Shown in pieces: positions 41,152 to 49,704 of a stretch of DNA of 64,000 nucleotides; within the stretch, counting starts at the first letter, position 1; every line of letters begins with the position of its first letter. Both the position numbers and the translations under genes were made by a program. Source of the stretch: Natrinema longum (GTDB lineage Archaea; Halobacteriota; Halobacteria; Halobacteriales; Natrialbaceae); assembly GCF_017352095.1 (NCBI RefSeq), contig NZ_CP071463.1, positions 1,550,001-1,614,000 on the forward strand, read 5' to 3'. The notes below the pieces were generated by a model that was not told the origin of the DNA, did no database searches, and saw only the letters and a program-made list of their open reading frames with translations.

Positions 41152-42123
41152 CTAGTCCGTGACGCTCGCCTCGTCCGGGTCAGTACGCGCCTCCCGTCTC
41201 GCCGCTGCGACGCTTTTGCCCTCCCGAAGAACGGCATCGACGAACAGCTCGCCGGCTTTGTACGACGAGCGCACCATCGGCCCGCTGGCACAGTACAGGA
41301 ACCCCAACTCCTCTTCGGCGACGCGTCGCCACGTCTCGTACTTGTCCGGCGGGTCGTAGCGTTGCACCTCGAGATGGTCCCTCGAGGGCCGGAGATACTG
41401 TCCCAGGGTGACGATGTCGACGCCGCGTTCGCGGCAGTCCGCCAGCGTCTGATAGACCTCGTGGTCGTACTCGCCGTGGCCGAGCATGATCGACGTCTTC
41501 GTGTAGATGTCGGACTCGCGGGCGACCTGTTCGAGCACCGACAGGGACTGTTCGTAGCCCGCACGCCGGTCCCGCACGGGGTATTGCAGTCGCTCGACGG
41601 TCTCGACGTTGTGGGCGATCACGTCCGGGTCGGCGTCGATGATCTTCCGGATGAGTCGCTGTTCGCCCTGGAAGTCCGGAATCAGTACTTCGACGAGGAT
41701 GCCGGGATGGCGGGCCTTGATCTCGCGGATCGTCTCCGCGAAGTGACCTGCACCCTGATCGGGGAGGTCGTCGCGGTCGACGCTCGTGAGGACGACGTAA
41801 TCGAGGCCGATCTCGGCGATAGCACTCGCGACGTGTTCGGGCTCGTCGGGATCGAGCGGTTCCATCCCGCCGGTTTGGACGTCACAGAAGTTACAGGCTC
41901 GAGAGCACCGGTCGCCCATCAGCATGAACGTGGCCGTTCCACCACCGTCGGTGCCCGAGTCGGGGCCGGACCGACCCGACCAGCACTCGCCCAGATTCGG
42001 ACAGTTGGCCTCCTCGCAGACGGTGTGCAGGTCGTATTCCCGCAGCGTCTCCCGGATGCCGGTGAACTCCCGACCCGAGGGTGGCCGACTCTTCAGCCAG
42101 TCGGGTTTACGCGCGCGGCTCAT
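41152..42123 (-). CDS. lipA: Lipoyl synthase
   Basis: 323 residues. Radical-SAM enzyme that inserts sulphurs into octanoyl-lysine of E2 and related proteins. The auxiliary-cluster cysteines are in TVCEEANCPNLGECW, the SAM-cluster motif is RCSRACNFCDV, and the terminal Arg-Ser-Ser-Tyr (VRSSYKAGE) supplies the conserved serine ligand. A short Gly/Ser/Asp insertion (SGRSGPDSGTDGGG) lies between the two. It stands 291 bp upstream of the E1alpha gene, the cofactor consumer. Confidence 0.95.
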   Translation of the reverse strand: MSRARKPDWLKSRPPSGREFTGIRETLREYDLHTVCEEANCPNLGECWSGRSGPDSGTDGGGTATFMLMGDRCSRACNFCDVQTGGMEPLDPDEPEHVASAIAEIGLDYVVLTSVDRDDLPDQGAGHFAETIREIKARHPGILVEVLIPDFQGEQRLIRKIIDADPDVIAHNVETVERLQYPVRDRRAGYEQSLSVLEQVARESDIYTKTSIMLGHGEYDHEVYQTLADCRERGVDIVTLGQYLRPSRDHLEVQRYDPPDKYETWRRVAEEELGFLYCASGPMVRSSYKAGELFVDAVLREGKSVAAARREARTDPDEASVTD

Positions 42124-42283
42124 ACGCCATTATCGGGCCGCACGGTGAAAAACCGTACTGCTCCGAGCGGCCCGGACCGGCTGGGTCGATCGACACCTCG
42201 TGTCGGTGGCAACCCCGCCATACCGCCAGTAATCAGCGCATTCGCCGATAGCTTTACGGACAGCTATGGAATAGGCGGAGCCG

Positions 42284-42799
42284 ATGGCTTTCGGCTCGAC
42301 GCCCGACTGGTTCCACATCGGCGACGACGAGAGCATCGTCTGGGAGAGCCGTCCCCATCCGATCACGATGGGCACCAGGCTCCCGGTCGGGATCGGAATC
42401 GCGCTCGCGGGCCTTCTCGTCGCCGGCTGGAGCGGGACCGGCGGCGTCGGGCTCCTGACGATCCTCGGCGTCCTCACGACGGTCGCCGGCACGAGTCTCG
42501 CCTTCGCCCGCTACCTCGCCTGGACGAACACCCGCTACGTCATCACCTCCACGGAACTGTACAAGAAACGCGGGATCGTCTCGCGGGACGTCACCCAGTT
42601 CCGACTCGAGCGCGTCCAGAACACCAGCCTGCGTCAGACCGGGATCGGACGGCTGCTGGGATATGGCGATCTGACGGTCTACACCGCCGGCTCCGGCGAC
42701 CCGGAGCTGACCTTCGAGCGAGTCCCCAAACCGGAGCGGGCAAGCAGTCGGCTCAGCGACCAACTCGAGACCGTCGCGAACGACGGAGCGGCCGTCTGA
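42284..42799 (+). CDS. Bacterial-type PH-domain membrane protein
   Basis: 171 residues. The opening GDDESIVWESRPHPITMG, two hydrophobic helices (~30-50 and 54-75), then a PH-like beta domain (YVITSTELYKKRGIVSRDVT, LERVQNTSLRQTGIGRLLGY, LTVYTAGSGDPELTFE) mark the YdbS/DUF304 family. Role unknown, membrane-associated. It is divergent from lipA. Confidence 0.87.
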   Translation: MAFGSTPDWFHIGDDESIVWESRPHPITMGTRLPVGIGIALAGLLVAGWSGTGGVGLLTILGVLTTVAGTSLAFARYLAWTNTRYVITSTELYKKRGIVSRDVTQFRLERVQNTSLRQTGIGRLLGYGDLTVYTAGSGDPELTFERVPKPERASSRLSDQLETVANDGAAV

Positions 42800-42865
42800 C
42801 CGGTCGATCGCCGGCCGGAGCGGACCACAAGACCCATTATTCGAGGGCGGGCCGTAATCGATACA

Positions 42866-43468
42866 ATGTCCCCGCAGTCGGCAGCGACCGATCGGACCAC
42901 GGTATCGCGCGGCTCGAGCATCGCGGCGAGTGCGGGACTCGGCGTCTTCGCCGCCGTGATCGGCTATCTCGTGACGTACCTGGTGGTCGGGAGCGAGGTT
43001 CGCGGAACCGTCAGCGGTGACGACATCGCCGGGTGGAAGGCTGTCGCCTGGTACTTCTACGAAGCACACATGGTCGATATCGAGGCCACCAGTCAGGTCG
43101 GTTCCTTCGGCGGGCGGCGTATCCTCTCGCTCATCGCCGACTCGAGCGCCGCAGGTGTAGACCTGTTGTACGTGCTGCCACCGCTCGTGTTGGTCGGGGC
43201 CGGCGCGTTTCTCGCCGTGCGCTGGTCCGTTACCGATCTCGGGGACGCCGTCGTCGCCGGCGCGCCGGTGGCGATCGGCTACGCCGTGGTCCTCGGCCTC
43301 GGCGCGGTCGTCGCCGAAGCGAACACCGAAGCGTCCGCGTTGGGGATCGAGGCGACCGGGTCGATCGGCCCGGCGCTCCTGCCCGCGATCGTGCTCGGCG
43401 GCGTCCTCTATCCGCTGGTGTTCGCCACTGCCGGTGCCGCGATCGTCGCTGCGGTCACCGATCGATAG
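42866..43468 (+). CDS. Four-to-five-helix membrane protein
   Basis: 200 residues with hydrophobic segments at about 20-42, 100-117, 130-150 and 165-195. The first extracellular loop (~43-95) contains WKAVAWYFYEAHMVDIEA. It resembles haloarchaeal membrane proteins of unknown function. It follows the PH-domain gene by 66 bp in the same orientation. Confidence 0.7.
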   Translation: MSPQSAATDRTTVSRGSSIAASAGLGVFAAVIGYLVTYLVVGSEVRGTVSGDDIAGWKAVAWYFYEAHMVDIEATSQVGSFGGRRILSLIADSSAAGVDLLYVLPPLVLVGAGAFLAVRWSVTDLGDAVVAGAPVAIGYAVVLGLGAVVAEANTEASALGIEATGSIGPALLPAIVLGGVLYPLVFATAGAAIVAAVTDR

Positions 43469-43519
43469 ACCGCGACTCGAAGGAAACGCCTTTGCCCTGC
43501 CGCTCCCCGTTTCCGTGTG

Positions 43520-45901
43520 ATGGAGGTCGCCGAGGTTCTCCCCGAATTCGCCGACGCCTTCGCCTTCGAGGAGTTCAACCGCATGCAACGCGAGGCACTG
43601 CCGGCACTGCTCGAGTCCGAGGACAACGTGGTCGCGAGCGCGCCGACGGCCTCGGGGAAGACGGCGCTTGCAGAACTGGCGATCTGTAAGTCCCTCGCCG
43701 AGGGGGGTACTGCGCTCTTTATCGCCCCGATGCGTGCGCTCACGAACGAGAAGGAAGACGACTGGGACCGCTTCGAGGAACTGGAGTACTCGGTCTACGT
43801 CGTCACCGGCGAGCGCGACCTGAATCCTCGTCGCGCGCGCCGGGCGGACATCCTCGTGATGACCCCCGAAAAGCTCGACTCGGCGACCCGGAAACACGAC
43901 TCGCGACGGTACGATTTCGTCACGGACATCGACGTCTGCGTCATCGACGAGGTCCACCTGCTGGATGCGGATCGACGAGGGTCGGTACTCGAGGTGACGA
44001 TCTCCCGCCTGCGCCGACTTTGCGATCCCCGCATCGTCGCGCTCTCGGCGACGATGCCCAACATCGACGACGTGGCGGCGTGGCTGGACGCCCCCGAGGA
44101 GACGACCTTCGAGTTCGGCGAGGAGTACCGGCCCGTCGAACTCAACGCCGGCGTCAAGACCTACACCCACGGCGACAACTCCTTCGCGGACAAGTACCGC
44201 CGCCTCTACCGGGCGCTGGACCTCGCGGAGCCACACCTCCGGGAGGACGGCCAGTCGCTCGTCTTCGTCTCCTCCCGGCAGGACACCGTCCAGGCCGCCA
44301 AGAAGGCTCGCGACGAGATCGCCGAACGGGATATTCCGATGGGGGCTCGCGGCGACTACGATTTCCACACCGAATCGAAAGACGAGATCGACGACGCCAC
44401 CCTCCGCAAGTCGGTGCTCGACGGCGTCGCCTTCCACCACGCGGGGCTCTCGAAGAACGACCGCGACCTCGTCGAGGAGTGGTTCAAAGAGGGCCACATC
44501 GAACTGCTCTTCTCGACCTCGACGCTGGCCTGGGGCGTCAACCTGCCCGCTCGCTGTGTGGTGATCCGGGACACGAAACACCACGACCCCCTCGAGGGCG
44601 AAGTCGACATGAGTCCCCTCGACGTGCTCCAGATGCTCGGCCGGGCCGGTCGACCGGGCTACGACGACGTCGGCTACGGCTGGGTCGTCTGCGACAACGC
44701 CGAGGCGGACAAGTATCGACGGCTGCTCCGCGATGGGAAAGAAATCGAGTCCCGCCTCGCGGAGAGCCTCGAGACGCACCTCAACGCCGAGATCGCGATG
44801 GGGACGATCACCGACCTCGAGGACGTGATGGACTGGCTCGAGACGACCTTCTACTACGTCCGCGGCCAGTCCAGACCCGACGACTACGACTTCCCGAACC
44901 TGCGACAGCGGGTCCGGGACTGTCTCGAGGGGTTAGTCGACCGCGGGTTCGTCGAGACGGGTGAGGACCTCTCGATCGAGGCGACGCCCCGGGGCGTGTT
45001 GACCTCGAAGTACTACCTCCGGCTCGACACCGCGGCCCGCTTTGCGGAGCTGTGCGATCGGGTCGGGAGCGGCGGAGACGCCGGCGGAACCGGGACCGAG
45101 GAGTTGACGACCGGTGCCGTCCTCCGGGCGGTCGCGACCGCCGCGGAGTTCGACTCCGTCTCGGCACGCCAGGACGAACGCGACGCGATCGACGCCGTGC
45201 TGGTCGGCGAGGAGACCGACGACCTCGAGGCGGGCCAACGGAAGGTGCTCGCGATTCTCCGGAGCGGGGCCAGCGGGACGACGCCCTCGGAACTCCGCAG
45301 CGACGCCTGGGTCATTCGGCAGAACGCGACGCGACTCCTCTCGGCGCTCGGTGCCTTCCTCGATCGCTTCGTCGGCCCACACGCCGCGAACCTCGCGCGC
45401 CGAATCGAGGCCCGCATCGAGAACGGCGTCGCCGAGGACGCGGTCGGGCTGACGGCCATCGACGGCGTCGGGGCCGGCCGAGCGAGCAAGCTCGCGACGG
45501 AGGGGCTGTCGACCCCCGGTGACGTCGTCGACGCGGGCGTCGAGGGGCTCGTCGACGCGGGGCTGACCGAAGGCGTCGCCGAGCGCGTCTCCAAGAGCGC
45601 CCGGTCGCTCCCCGCGATCGAACTCGAGTGGGGCCAGTTCCCCGAGACCGTCGCGACGGGCGAGAACGAGGTCCGTGAGGTCACGGTCCGAAACGTCGGC
45701 GAACCGGCTCGCGCCGGCATCCGAGTGACGGTCAACGGCGTGGAGATGACGAGCACGAACACCTACCTGCGCGACGCGGAGACCGTCCCGGTCGGCGTCT
45801 TCGGCGCGGACGCCGAGGAACTCGAGTTTACCGTCAGCGTGGCCTTCCCCGAGGAGCCACTGCTCCCGATCGACGCGAGTCGGACGGTTCGAGTTCGATA
45901 G
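43520..45901 (+). CDS. Ski2/Hel308-type superfamily 2 DNA helicase
   Basis: 793 residues, ATG at 43520. Helicase motifs are: Q-region FNRMQREALP, Walker A SAPTASGKTALAE, DEVH box in CVIDEVHLLD, motif III VALSATMPN, motif V WGVNLPARCVV and motif VI QMLGRAGRPGYDD. A winged-helix and ratchet region follows, then a helix-hairpin-helix (LTAIDGVGAGRASKLATEGL). The last ~110 residues form a beta-sandwich-like extension (FPETVATGENEVREVTVRNV) not found in classical Hel308. It probably unwinds DNA at stalled forks, but the extension makes it a separate haloarchaeal subtype. Confidence 0.88.
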   Translation: MEVAEVLPEFADAFAFEEFNRMQREALPALLESEDNVVASAPTASGKTALAELAICKSLAEGGTALFIAPMRALTNEKEDDWDRFEELEYSVYVVTGERDLNPRRARRADILVMTPEKLDSATRKHDSRRYDFVTDIDVCVIDEVHLLDADRRGSVLEVTISRLRRLCDPRIVALSATMPNIDDVAAWLDAPEETTFEFGEEYRPVELNAGVKTYTHGDNSFADKYRRLYRALDLAEPHLREDGQSLVFVSSRQDTVQAAKKARDEIAERDIPMGARGDYDFHTESKDEIDDATLRKSVLDGVAFHHAGLSKNDRDLVEEWFKEGHIELLFSTSTLAWGVNLPARCVVIRDTKHHDPLEGEVDMSPLDVLQMLGRAGRPGYDDVGYGWVVCDNAEADKYRRLLRDGKEIESRLAESLETHLNAEIAMGTITDLEDVMDWLETTFYYVRGQSRPDDYDFPNLRQRVRDCLEGLVDRGFVETGEDLSIEATPRGVLTSKYYLRLDTAARFAELCDRVGSGGDAGGTGTEELTTGAVLRAVATAAEFDSVSARQDERDAIDAVLVGEETDDLEAGQRKVLAILRSGASGTTPSELRSDAWVIRQNATRLLSALGAFLDRFVGPHAANLARRIEARIENGVAEDAVGLTAIDGVGAGRASKLATEGLSTPGDVVDAGVEGLVDAGLTEGVAERVSKSARSLPAIELEWGQFPETVATGENEVREVTVRNVGEPARAGIRVTVNGVEMTSTNTYLRDAETVPVGVFGADAEELEFTVSVAFPEEPLLPIDASRTVRVR

Positions 45902-46009
45902 CGAGTTCCCGTCGACCGTCGCCAGGTCGGTCGCTCCGTTCGTCGAATGGCCCTCACAGAAAACGTGGAAACGGAGCCGTCGGCTTCGATTTCGACGCCG
46001 CTGTGCGCG

Positions 46010-46663
46010 CTACTGCGCCGTCAACGCGAGGACGCGGTCTCGGAGTTCCGCGGGCGAAGCGACGACCTCGGCCGCAGACGAGCGGTCGATGTCGCCGTGG
46101 GCGGCGACTCGATAGGCGACGACGAACGCGCCCGCTCGGGCGGCCGCCTCGATCCCGTTTTCGGAGTCCTCGACGACGAGACACTCCTCGGCCGGGACTC
46201 CGACCTCGGCGGCCGCGTACTCGAAGACGTCCGGCGCGGGCTTGCTCGCCGCGTCGATATCGTCGGCGCTGATGACGTGATCGAACGCGCCCTCGAGGTC
46301 GAAGCGCTCGAGGACCATGTCGATCCACTCGTGGGGCGAGGACGAAACGAGCGCGGTGGAGACGCCACGGTCGTCGAGTTCCACGAGGAGGTCGTGGAGG
46401 CCATCGAGCGACTCGGCGCGGTCGGTGTAGATCTCCTCGGCAGCCGTATTGAAGCGCCGGAGGAACTCCTCGCGGGAGATGGCAGCCCCGTACTCCGCGT
46501 CGAGATAGTCGTAGATCTCGCGGAAGTTCATCCCGCTCGTCTCGGCGATCTCGACGTCCTGATCGGGGACGGCCGCCGGGAAGATCTCCTCGCGCTGGAA
46601 CTCGACCCAGTAGTCCTCGCTGTCGACCAGCACGCCGTCCATATCGAACAACACAGCGGTCAT
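46010..46663 (-). CDS. HAD-superfamily phosphatase (beta-PGM-like)
   Basis: 217 residues, start at 46663. The HAD motifs are all visible: FDMDGVLVDSE (nucleophile and acid), VSSSPHEWID (motif II), KPAPDVFEY (lysine), VVEDSENGIEAA (acidic motif). The helical cap (~17-85) is of the beta-phosphoglucomutase/phosphatase class. Likely a sugar-phosphate phosphatase; substrate unknown. Confidence 0.9.
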   Translation of the reverse strand: MTAVLFDMDGVLVDSEDYWVEFQREEIFPAAVPDQDVEIAETSGMNFREIYDYLDAEYGAAISREEFLRRFNTAAEEIYTDRAESLDGLHDLLVELDDRGVSTALVSSSPHEWIDMVLERFDLEGAFDHVISADDIDAASKPAPDVFEYAAAEVGVPAEECLVVEDSENGIEAAARAGAFVVAYRVAAHGDIDRSSAAEVVASPAELRDRVLALTAQ

Positions 46664-46725
46664 GTCTCCCCGGTATTCGATCGCCGTATATAGCCGTTTG
46701 GCAGGCTGAACGGATGGGCGATCGA

Positions 46726-47322
46726 TCAGCGGACGACCTCGCCGCGTCGCTCGTGTTCCATCTCCGTTTCGACCGCCGCGGCGATTTCCGCGCCGAATTC
46801 GCGCTCGAGCATCCACAGCGCCAGATCGATCCCCGCGGTGACGCCGCCTGCGGTGAGGACGTCGCCGTCGTCCACCACGCGCGCGTCGACCACGGACCCG
46901 GCCGCCACCTCGAGGTCGTCGATGCCGACCTGATGCGTGATCGCGGGTCGCCCCTCGAGAACGCCCGCCGCCGCCAGCACCATCGCCCCGGTACAGACGG
47001 ACGCGATCGTCGTGCCGGTCTCCGACCGCTCGCCGACGGCCGCCGGCAGGCGGCCGTCGTCGACGGCGGCCCGGACTCCCTCGTCGTCGGTCGTCCACCC
47101 GCCGCCGGGGACGATCAACAGATCGGGCTCGCCGAGGATCCCGTCGGGTTCGACGCGGAGCCCGTGACTCGCGGTCACGCGATCGGTCTCCGCGAGCGTG
47201 ACCAGCCGCGTCTCGAGGGGCGCGCCGGCCTGGGCCCCGTTCTGGAGGACTTCGTAGGGGCCGATCGCATCGAGTTCGTCGAAGCCATCGAACAGCACGA
47301 TTTCCGCGGTCGTCTCGCTCAT
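46726..47322 (-). CDS. DJ-1/PfpI family protein
   Basis: 198 residues, start at 47322. The glutamine-amidotransferase-like fold shows IVLFDGFDELDAIGPYEVL, LLIVPGGGW, the nucleophile elbow SVCTGAMVLAAAG, then THQVGIDDLE and VLTAGGVTAGIDLALWML. It resembles transcription-factor-derived DJ-1 domains (isonitrile-hydratase-like). Probably a cysteine-dependent hydrolase or stress protein. It is 62 bp upstream of the HAD gene. Confidence 0.88.
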   Translation of the reverse strand: MSETTAEIVLFDGFDELDAIGPYEVLQNGAQAGAPLETRLVTLAETDRVTASHGLRVEPDGILGEPDLLIVPGGGWTTDDEGVRAAVDDGRLPAAVGERSETGTTIASVCTGAMVLAAAGVLEGRPAITHQVGIDDLEVAAGSVVDARVVDDGDVLTAGGVTAGIDLALWMLEREFGAEIAAAVETEMEHERRGEVVR

Positions 47323-47753
47323 AGCCGATACTCGCAGGGGACCCTGAAAGCCGTTGTGTCGAGACGGGAGTTCCCTCGCGGACGGGTCACGAGTCCGACC
47401 CTCGGCGTGACGTTGTCGACGGAAAGCGGGCCCAAATTGCACGGCTGTGCCGTGAATGTGAACTCGTTGGAGCCAACCCTGAACGGATTCGAACCGCGAC
47501 CGGTGACGCCATGTGGTGGAACGACGGGCAGACACCGCGACGGAGTCTCGTGACGAGCGCGCGGCGCGTCGATCCGCCCGCCCTCGAGCCGAGTTGGACG
47601 TGTCGGGCCGCGACGACGCAACCGCGTTCGATCCGCGTTAAACGGGGGACAAACCCGCGAAAACGTCCGTCAAATGGCTTCAAATACCCGAAACTCGAGG
47701 TCACGGCATCCCCCCTTCAAGGGGAGGCAGCCACCGAGAGTCGGATGCGAGCT
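47323..47753. other. 431-bp gap between DJ-1 gene and secreted-protein gene
   Basis: Divergent promoter region. It has a tRNA T-loop-like patch (ggttcgaatcc on the minus strand near 47480-47495) without a matching acceptor stem, an A-rich patch at 47640-47700 ahead of the secreted-protein gene and a small inverted repeat ccccttcaagggg. No convincing gene. Confidence 0.55.
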
Positions 47754-48311
47754 ATGAAACGAACAACGCTCATCGCAGTCGCACTGGCGGCACTGATCGC
47801 GGCGACCGGCTTCGCTGCCGCAGCGCCCGGAAACGCACCCGTCTCCGTCGACACGGGCGCGGATAGTACCGACGAACAGCAGGCGAACGGACACGCCGAC
47901 GACAAGCGGGCAAACGGGAACGCCGACGAACGCGACGATCGAAGCGAGAACGGCGCAGCTGCCGACGAACGAAACGGACAGGGACCGAACGTCGATCTCC
48001 CTGACCAGGTCCCCGATCACGTCTCCGCTGTCCACGACCGGATTTCCTCGTTCGTGAGCGGGACCCTCGACGGCTCGCTCGGTGACGCAGTCAGCGACGT
48101 CACCCCGGGTGACGAGGACGAAGCCGAGAGCGACGACGAAGCCGACGACGAAACGGCTGAGGATAGTACCGACGACACCAACGAAAGCGACGAGCAGACC
48201 GATGACGAGCAGACTGACGACGAGCAGACTGACGACGAGCAGACCGATGACGAGCAGACCGATGACGAGCAGACCGACGACGGCAACGAATCGGACGACA
48301 CCGACGAGTAA
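47754..48311 (+). CDS. Secreted acidic repeat protein
   Basis: 185 residues. A Sec-type signal peptide (MKRTTLIAVALAALIAATGF, cleavage near AAA-APGN) leads to a disordered Asn/Asp/Glu/Ala-rich region. A conserved-looking amphipathic segment follows (VDLPDQVPDHVSAVHDRI), then an acidic tail with six EQTDD repeats. The helix segment is mirrored in a decayed copy at 49.4 kb, so this module is a small local family. An upstream ATG at 47745 is also possible. Function unknown; it is followed by two membrane paralogues. Confidence 0.7.
   Translation: MKRTTLIAVALAALIAATGFAAAAPGNAPVSVDTGADSTDEQQANGHADDKRANGNADERDDRSENGAAADERNGQGPNVDLPDQVPDHVSAVHDRISSFVSGTLDGSLGDAVSDVTPGDEDEAESDDEADDETAEDSTDDTNESDEQTDDEQTDDEQTDDEQTDDEQTDDEQTDDGNESDDTDE
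48192..48281 (+). repeat. Six tandem 15-bp repeats coding EQTDD
   Basis: Six in-frame 15-bp units, gagcagac(c/t)ga(c/t)gac type, within the acidic secreted protein. Repeats of this kind expand and contract by slippage, so copy number may vary between strains. Confidence 0.85.
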
Positions 48312-48331
48312 CCCGACAACCCCACCAATCC

Positions 48332-48700
48332 ATGCTCCCACTCGCTGGGCCGATCGGGCTCGAGGATCGGCTCCTGACGTTCGCCGTGAGCCTGCTGGTT
48401 GGGGGCGGTGCCCTCCACGCAGGGACCCACATCGTCTCGGACGCCCGAACCTACGGCCACGCGGTGTTGACCGCGCTACTTGGCGCGGTGGTCTGGGCGC
48501 TCCTCGAGCCGATCCCGCTGCTGGGCGGGCTGTTGGCGATCGTCGCGTGGATCGGGGTCGTCAAGTGGCGATATCGGCTGGGCTGGCTCCGCTCCGTCGG
48601 AGTCGGCGTCGCCGCCTGGGCGGCCGCCGTGGTCGTCCTCGCCGCCCTCGAGTTGCTCGGCATCGGCTCGGTCTCGGCACTCGGCGTGCCGGGTGCCTGA
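48332..48700 (+). CDS. Small three-to-four-helix membrane protein, copy 1
   Basis: 122 residues, hydrophobic nearly throughout (helices ~15-32, 42-58, 60-76, 85-108). Shared features with the copy at 48.9 kb are the H-A-V-x-T-x-LLGAVxWAL segment, P-LLG, W-x-x-VKWRY and a C-terminus ending GVPGA. It starts 20 bp after the acidic secreted protein, so the two are probably co-transcribed. No function known. Confidence 0.7.
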   Translation: MLPLAGPIGLEDRLLTFAVSLLVGGGALHAGTHIVSDARTYGHAVLTALLGAVVWALLEPIPLLGGLLAIVAWIGVVKWRYRLGWLRSVGVGVAAWAAAVVVLAALELLGIGSVSALGVPGA

Positions 48701-48710
48701 GTCGACTCCT

Positions 48711-48763
48711 CGCTGACGCATCCCTCCACCGACACCACTCCCGCTGACGCATCCCTCCACCGA
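48711..48763 (+). repeat. 22-bp direct repeat
   Basis: The 22-mer cgctgacgcatccctccacc-ga occurs at 48711-48732 and 48742-48763, a 31-bp period, just after the first membrane paralogue. It could be a regulatory repeat or a slippage scar from the local duplication. Confidence 0.7.
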
Positions 48764-48889
48764 TAACAGCTCCGAGAGCGAGTCCGAAGACGACATGTAA
48801 CTACCACCTTCGCTCGATCCGAGCAGTCGAAAACGGACCGGTCGAGTATGACACAATCTATATCTATCCGCGAAAGAGATACGTAGGAG

Positions 48890-49240
48890 ATGGCTCCTTT
48901 CACCGGATCTCTCGTTGCCTTCCTCGTCGCACTACTTGTCGGCGGATTGGCTATTTTCATCAGCGCGAAGCTCGTCGTCGGTGTCGACGACTATTCGCAC
49001 GCGGTTGTCACAGGTCTTCTCGGTGCAGTCGCATGGGCGCTGACCTCGTGGATACCGCTACTTGGCCCGATCATCGCACTGATCGCCTGGGTCTGGGTCA
49101 TCAAGTGGCGCTACCCCGGCGACTGGGGGACAGCCGCAGTCATCGGAATCGTCGCCTGGCTCGCCGCGCTCGGCATCCTCTTCGTCCTCAACAGCGTCCT
49201 CGGGCTCGGCGTCGGCGCGTTCGGCGTCCCCGGCGCGTAG
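48890..49240 (+). CDS. Small three-to-four-helix membrane protein, copy 2
   Basis: 116 residues, paralogue of the gene at 48332: same SHAVVTGLLGAVAWALTSW, PLLGPIIAL, WVIKWRYPGDWG and the ending GVGAFGVPGA. A TATA-like run (caatctatatctatc) lies about 30 nt upstream of the ATG, which suggests a leaderless transcript separate from copy 1. Confidence 0.7.
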   Translation: MAPFTGSLVAFLVALLVGGLAIFISAKLVVGVDDYSHAVVTGLLGAVAWALTSWIPLLGPIIALIAWVWVIKWRYPGDWGTAAVIGIVAWLAALGILFVLNSVLGLGVGAFGVPGA

Positions 49241-49704
49241 CGGTCTCCAGTCGATAGCATCCGACCGGTATTCGACGCAAATCGAGGCAAACCCAGTCGA
49301 CCGACTATCCAGTTACCGAGGCGAGGCCGTCACCGATCGATCGTGATGTAGAGACAAACGATACTGACGTCGCGGTCGCGGTGACACTCCTCGTCGGCCC
49401 AACGGGTGCTGCGACGGCACAGCCAGCCCAGGGTCCCCCGGACGACCTCCCGGAGCCAGTTCCGGCGTTCGTCTCCGACGGACTCGGAGCGATAACCGAC
49501 TTCATCGACGGCGCTGTCGACTTCCTCGGTGACATCGTTCGGGGACTCACCCCCGCCGGTAACGCAGTCGGATCGAGCGATTTCGTCCTATGATAACTGG
49601 TTGATCATTTCTGGAAAGAGTCGTCGAATATGACGCCATAGTGGCTTTATAGCCCCATCTACGACTTTCGCATGTTTTAAGCGAGGTGGCAAGTACGAAT
49701 TCGT
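49241..49704. other. 464-bp stretch containing the decayed secreted-protein copy
   Basis: Apart from the remnant at 49381-49593 nothing coding is visible. Near 49673-49680 a T-rich ttttaag sits about 28 nt before the ATG at 49705, fitting a leaderless promoter for the membrane regulator. Confidence 0.55.
49381..49593 (+). pseudogene. Decayed copy of the secreted-protein module
   Basis: From a GTG at 49381 the frame reads TLLVGPTGAATAQPAQ, like the end of a signal peptide, then DDLPEPVPAFVSDGLGAITD, which mirrors VDLPDQVPDHVSAVHDRI of the intact gene at 47.8 kb. The frame continues upstream (NDTDVAVAV) without an ATG, so the native start seems lost, and the acidic tail is missing. It could also be a GTG-started 70-residue secreted protein. 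Confidence 0.5.

Noticed and set aside
42254-44779. 841-codon minus-strand frame over the helicase and its neighbours
   Set aside because: Antisense shadow of conserved plus-strand genes; the translation has no family signal.
47460-47590. tRNA-like sequence: ggttcgaatcc on the minus strand
   Set aside because: The T-stem mismatches, and no 5' acceptor strand complementary to the 3' part exists within about 90 bases. It is not a tRNA.
48192-48281. Possible CRISPR array
   Set aside because: Repeats are 15 bp, contiguous and in frame in a coding sequence, without spacers.
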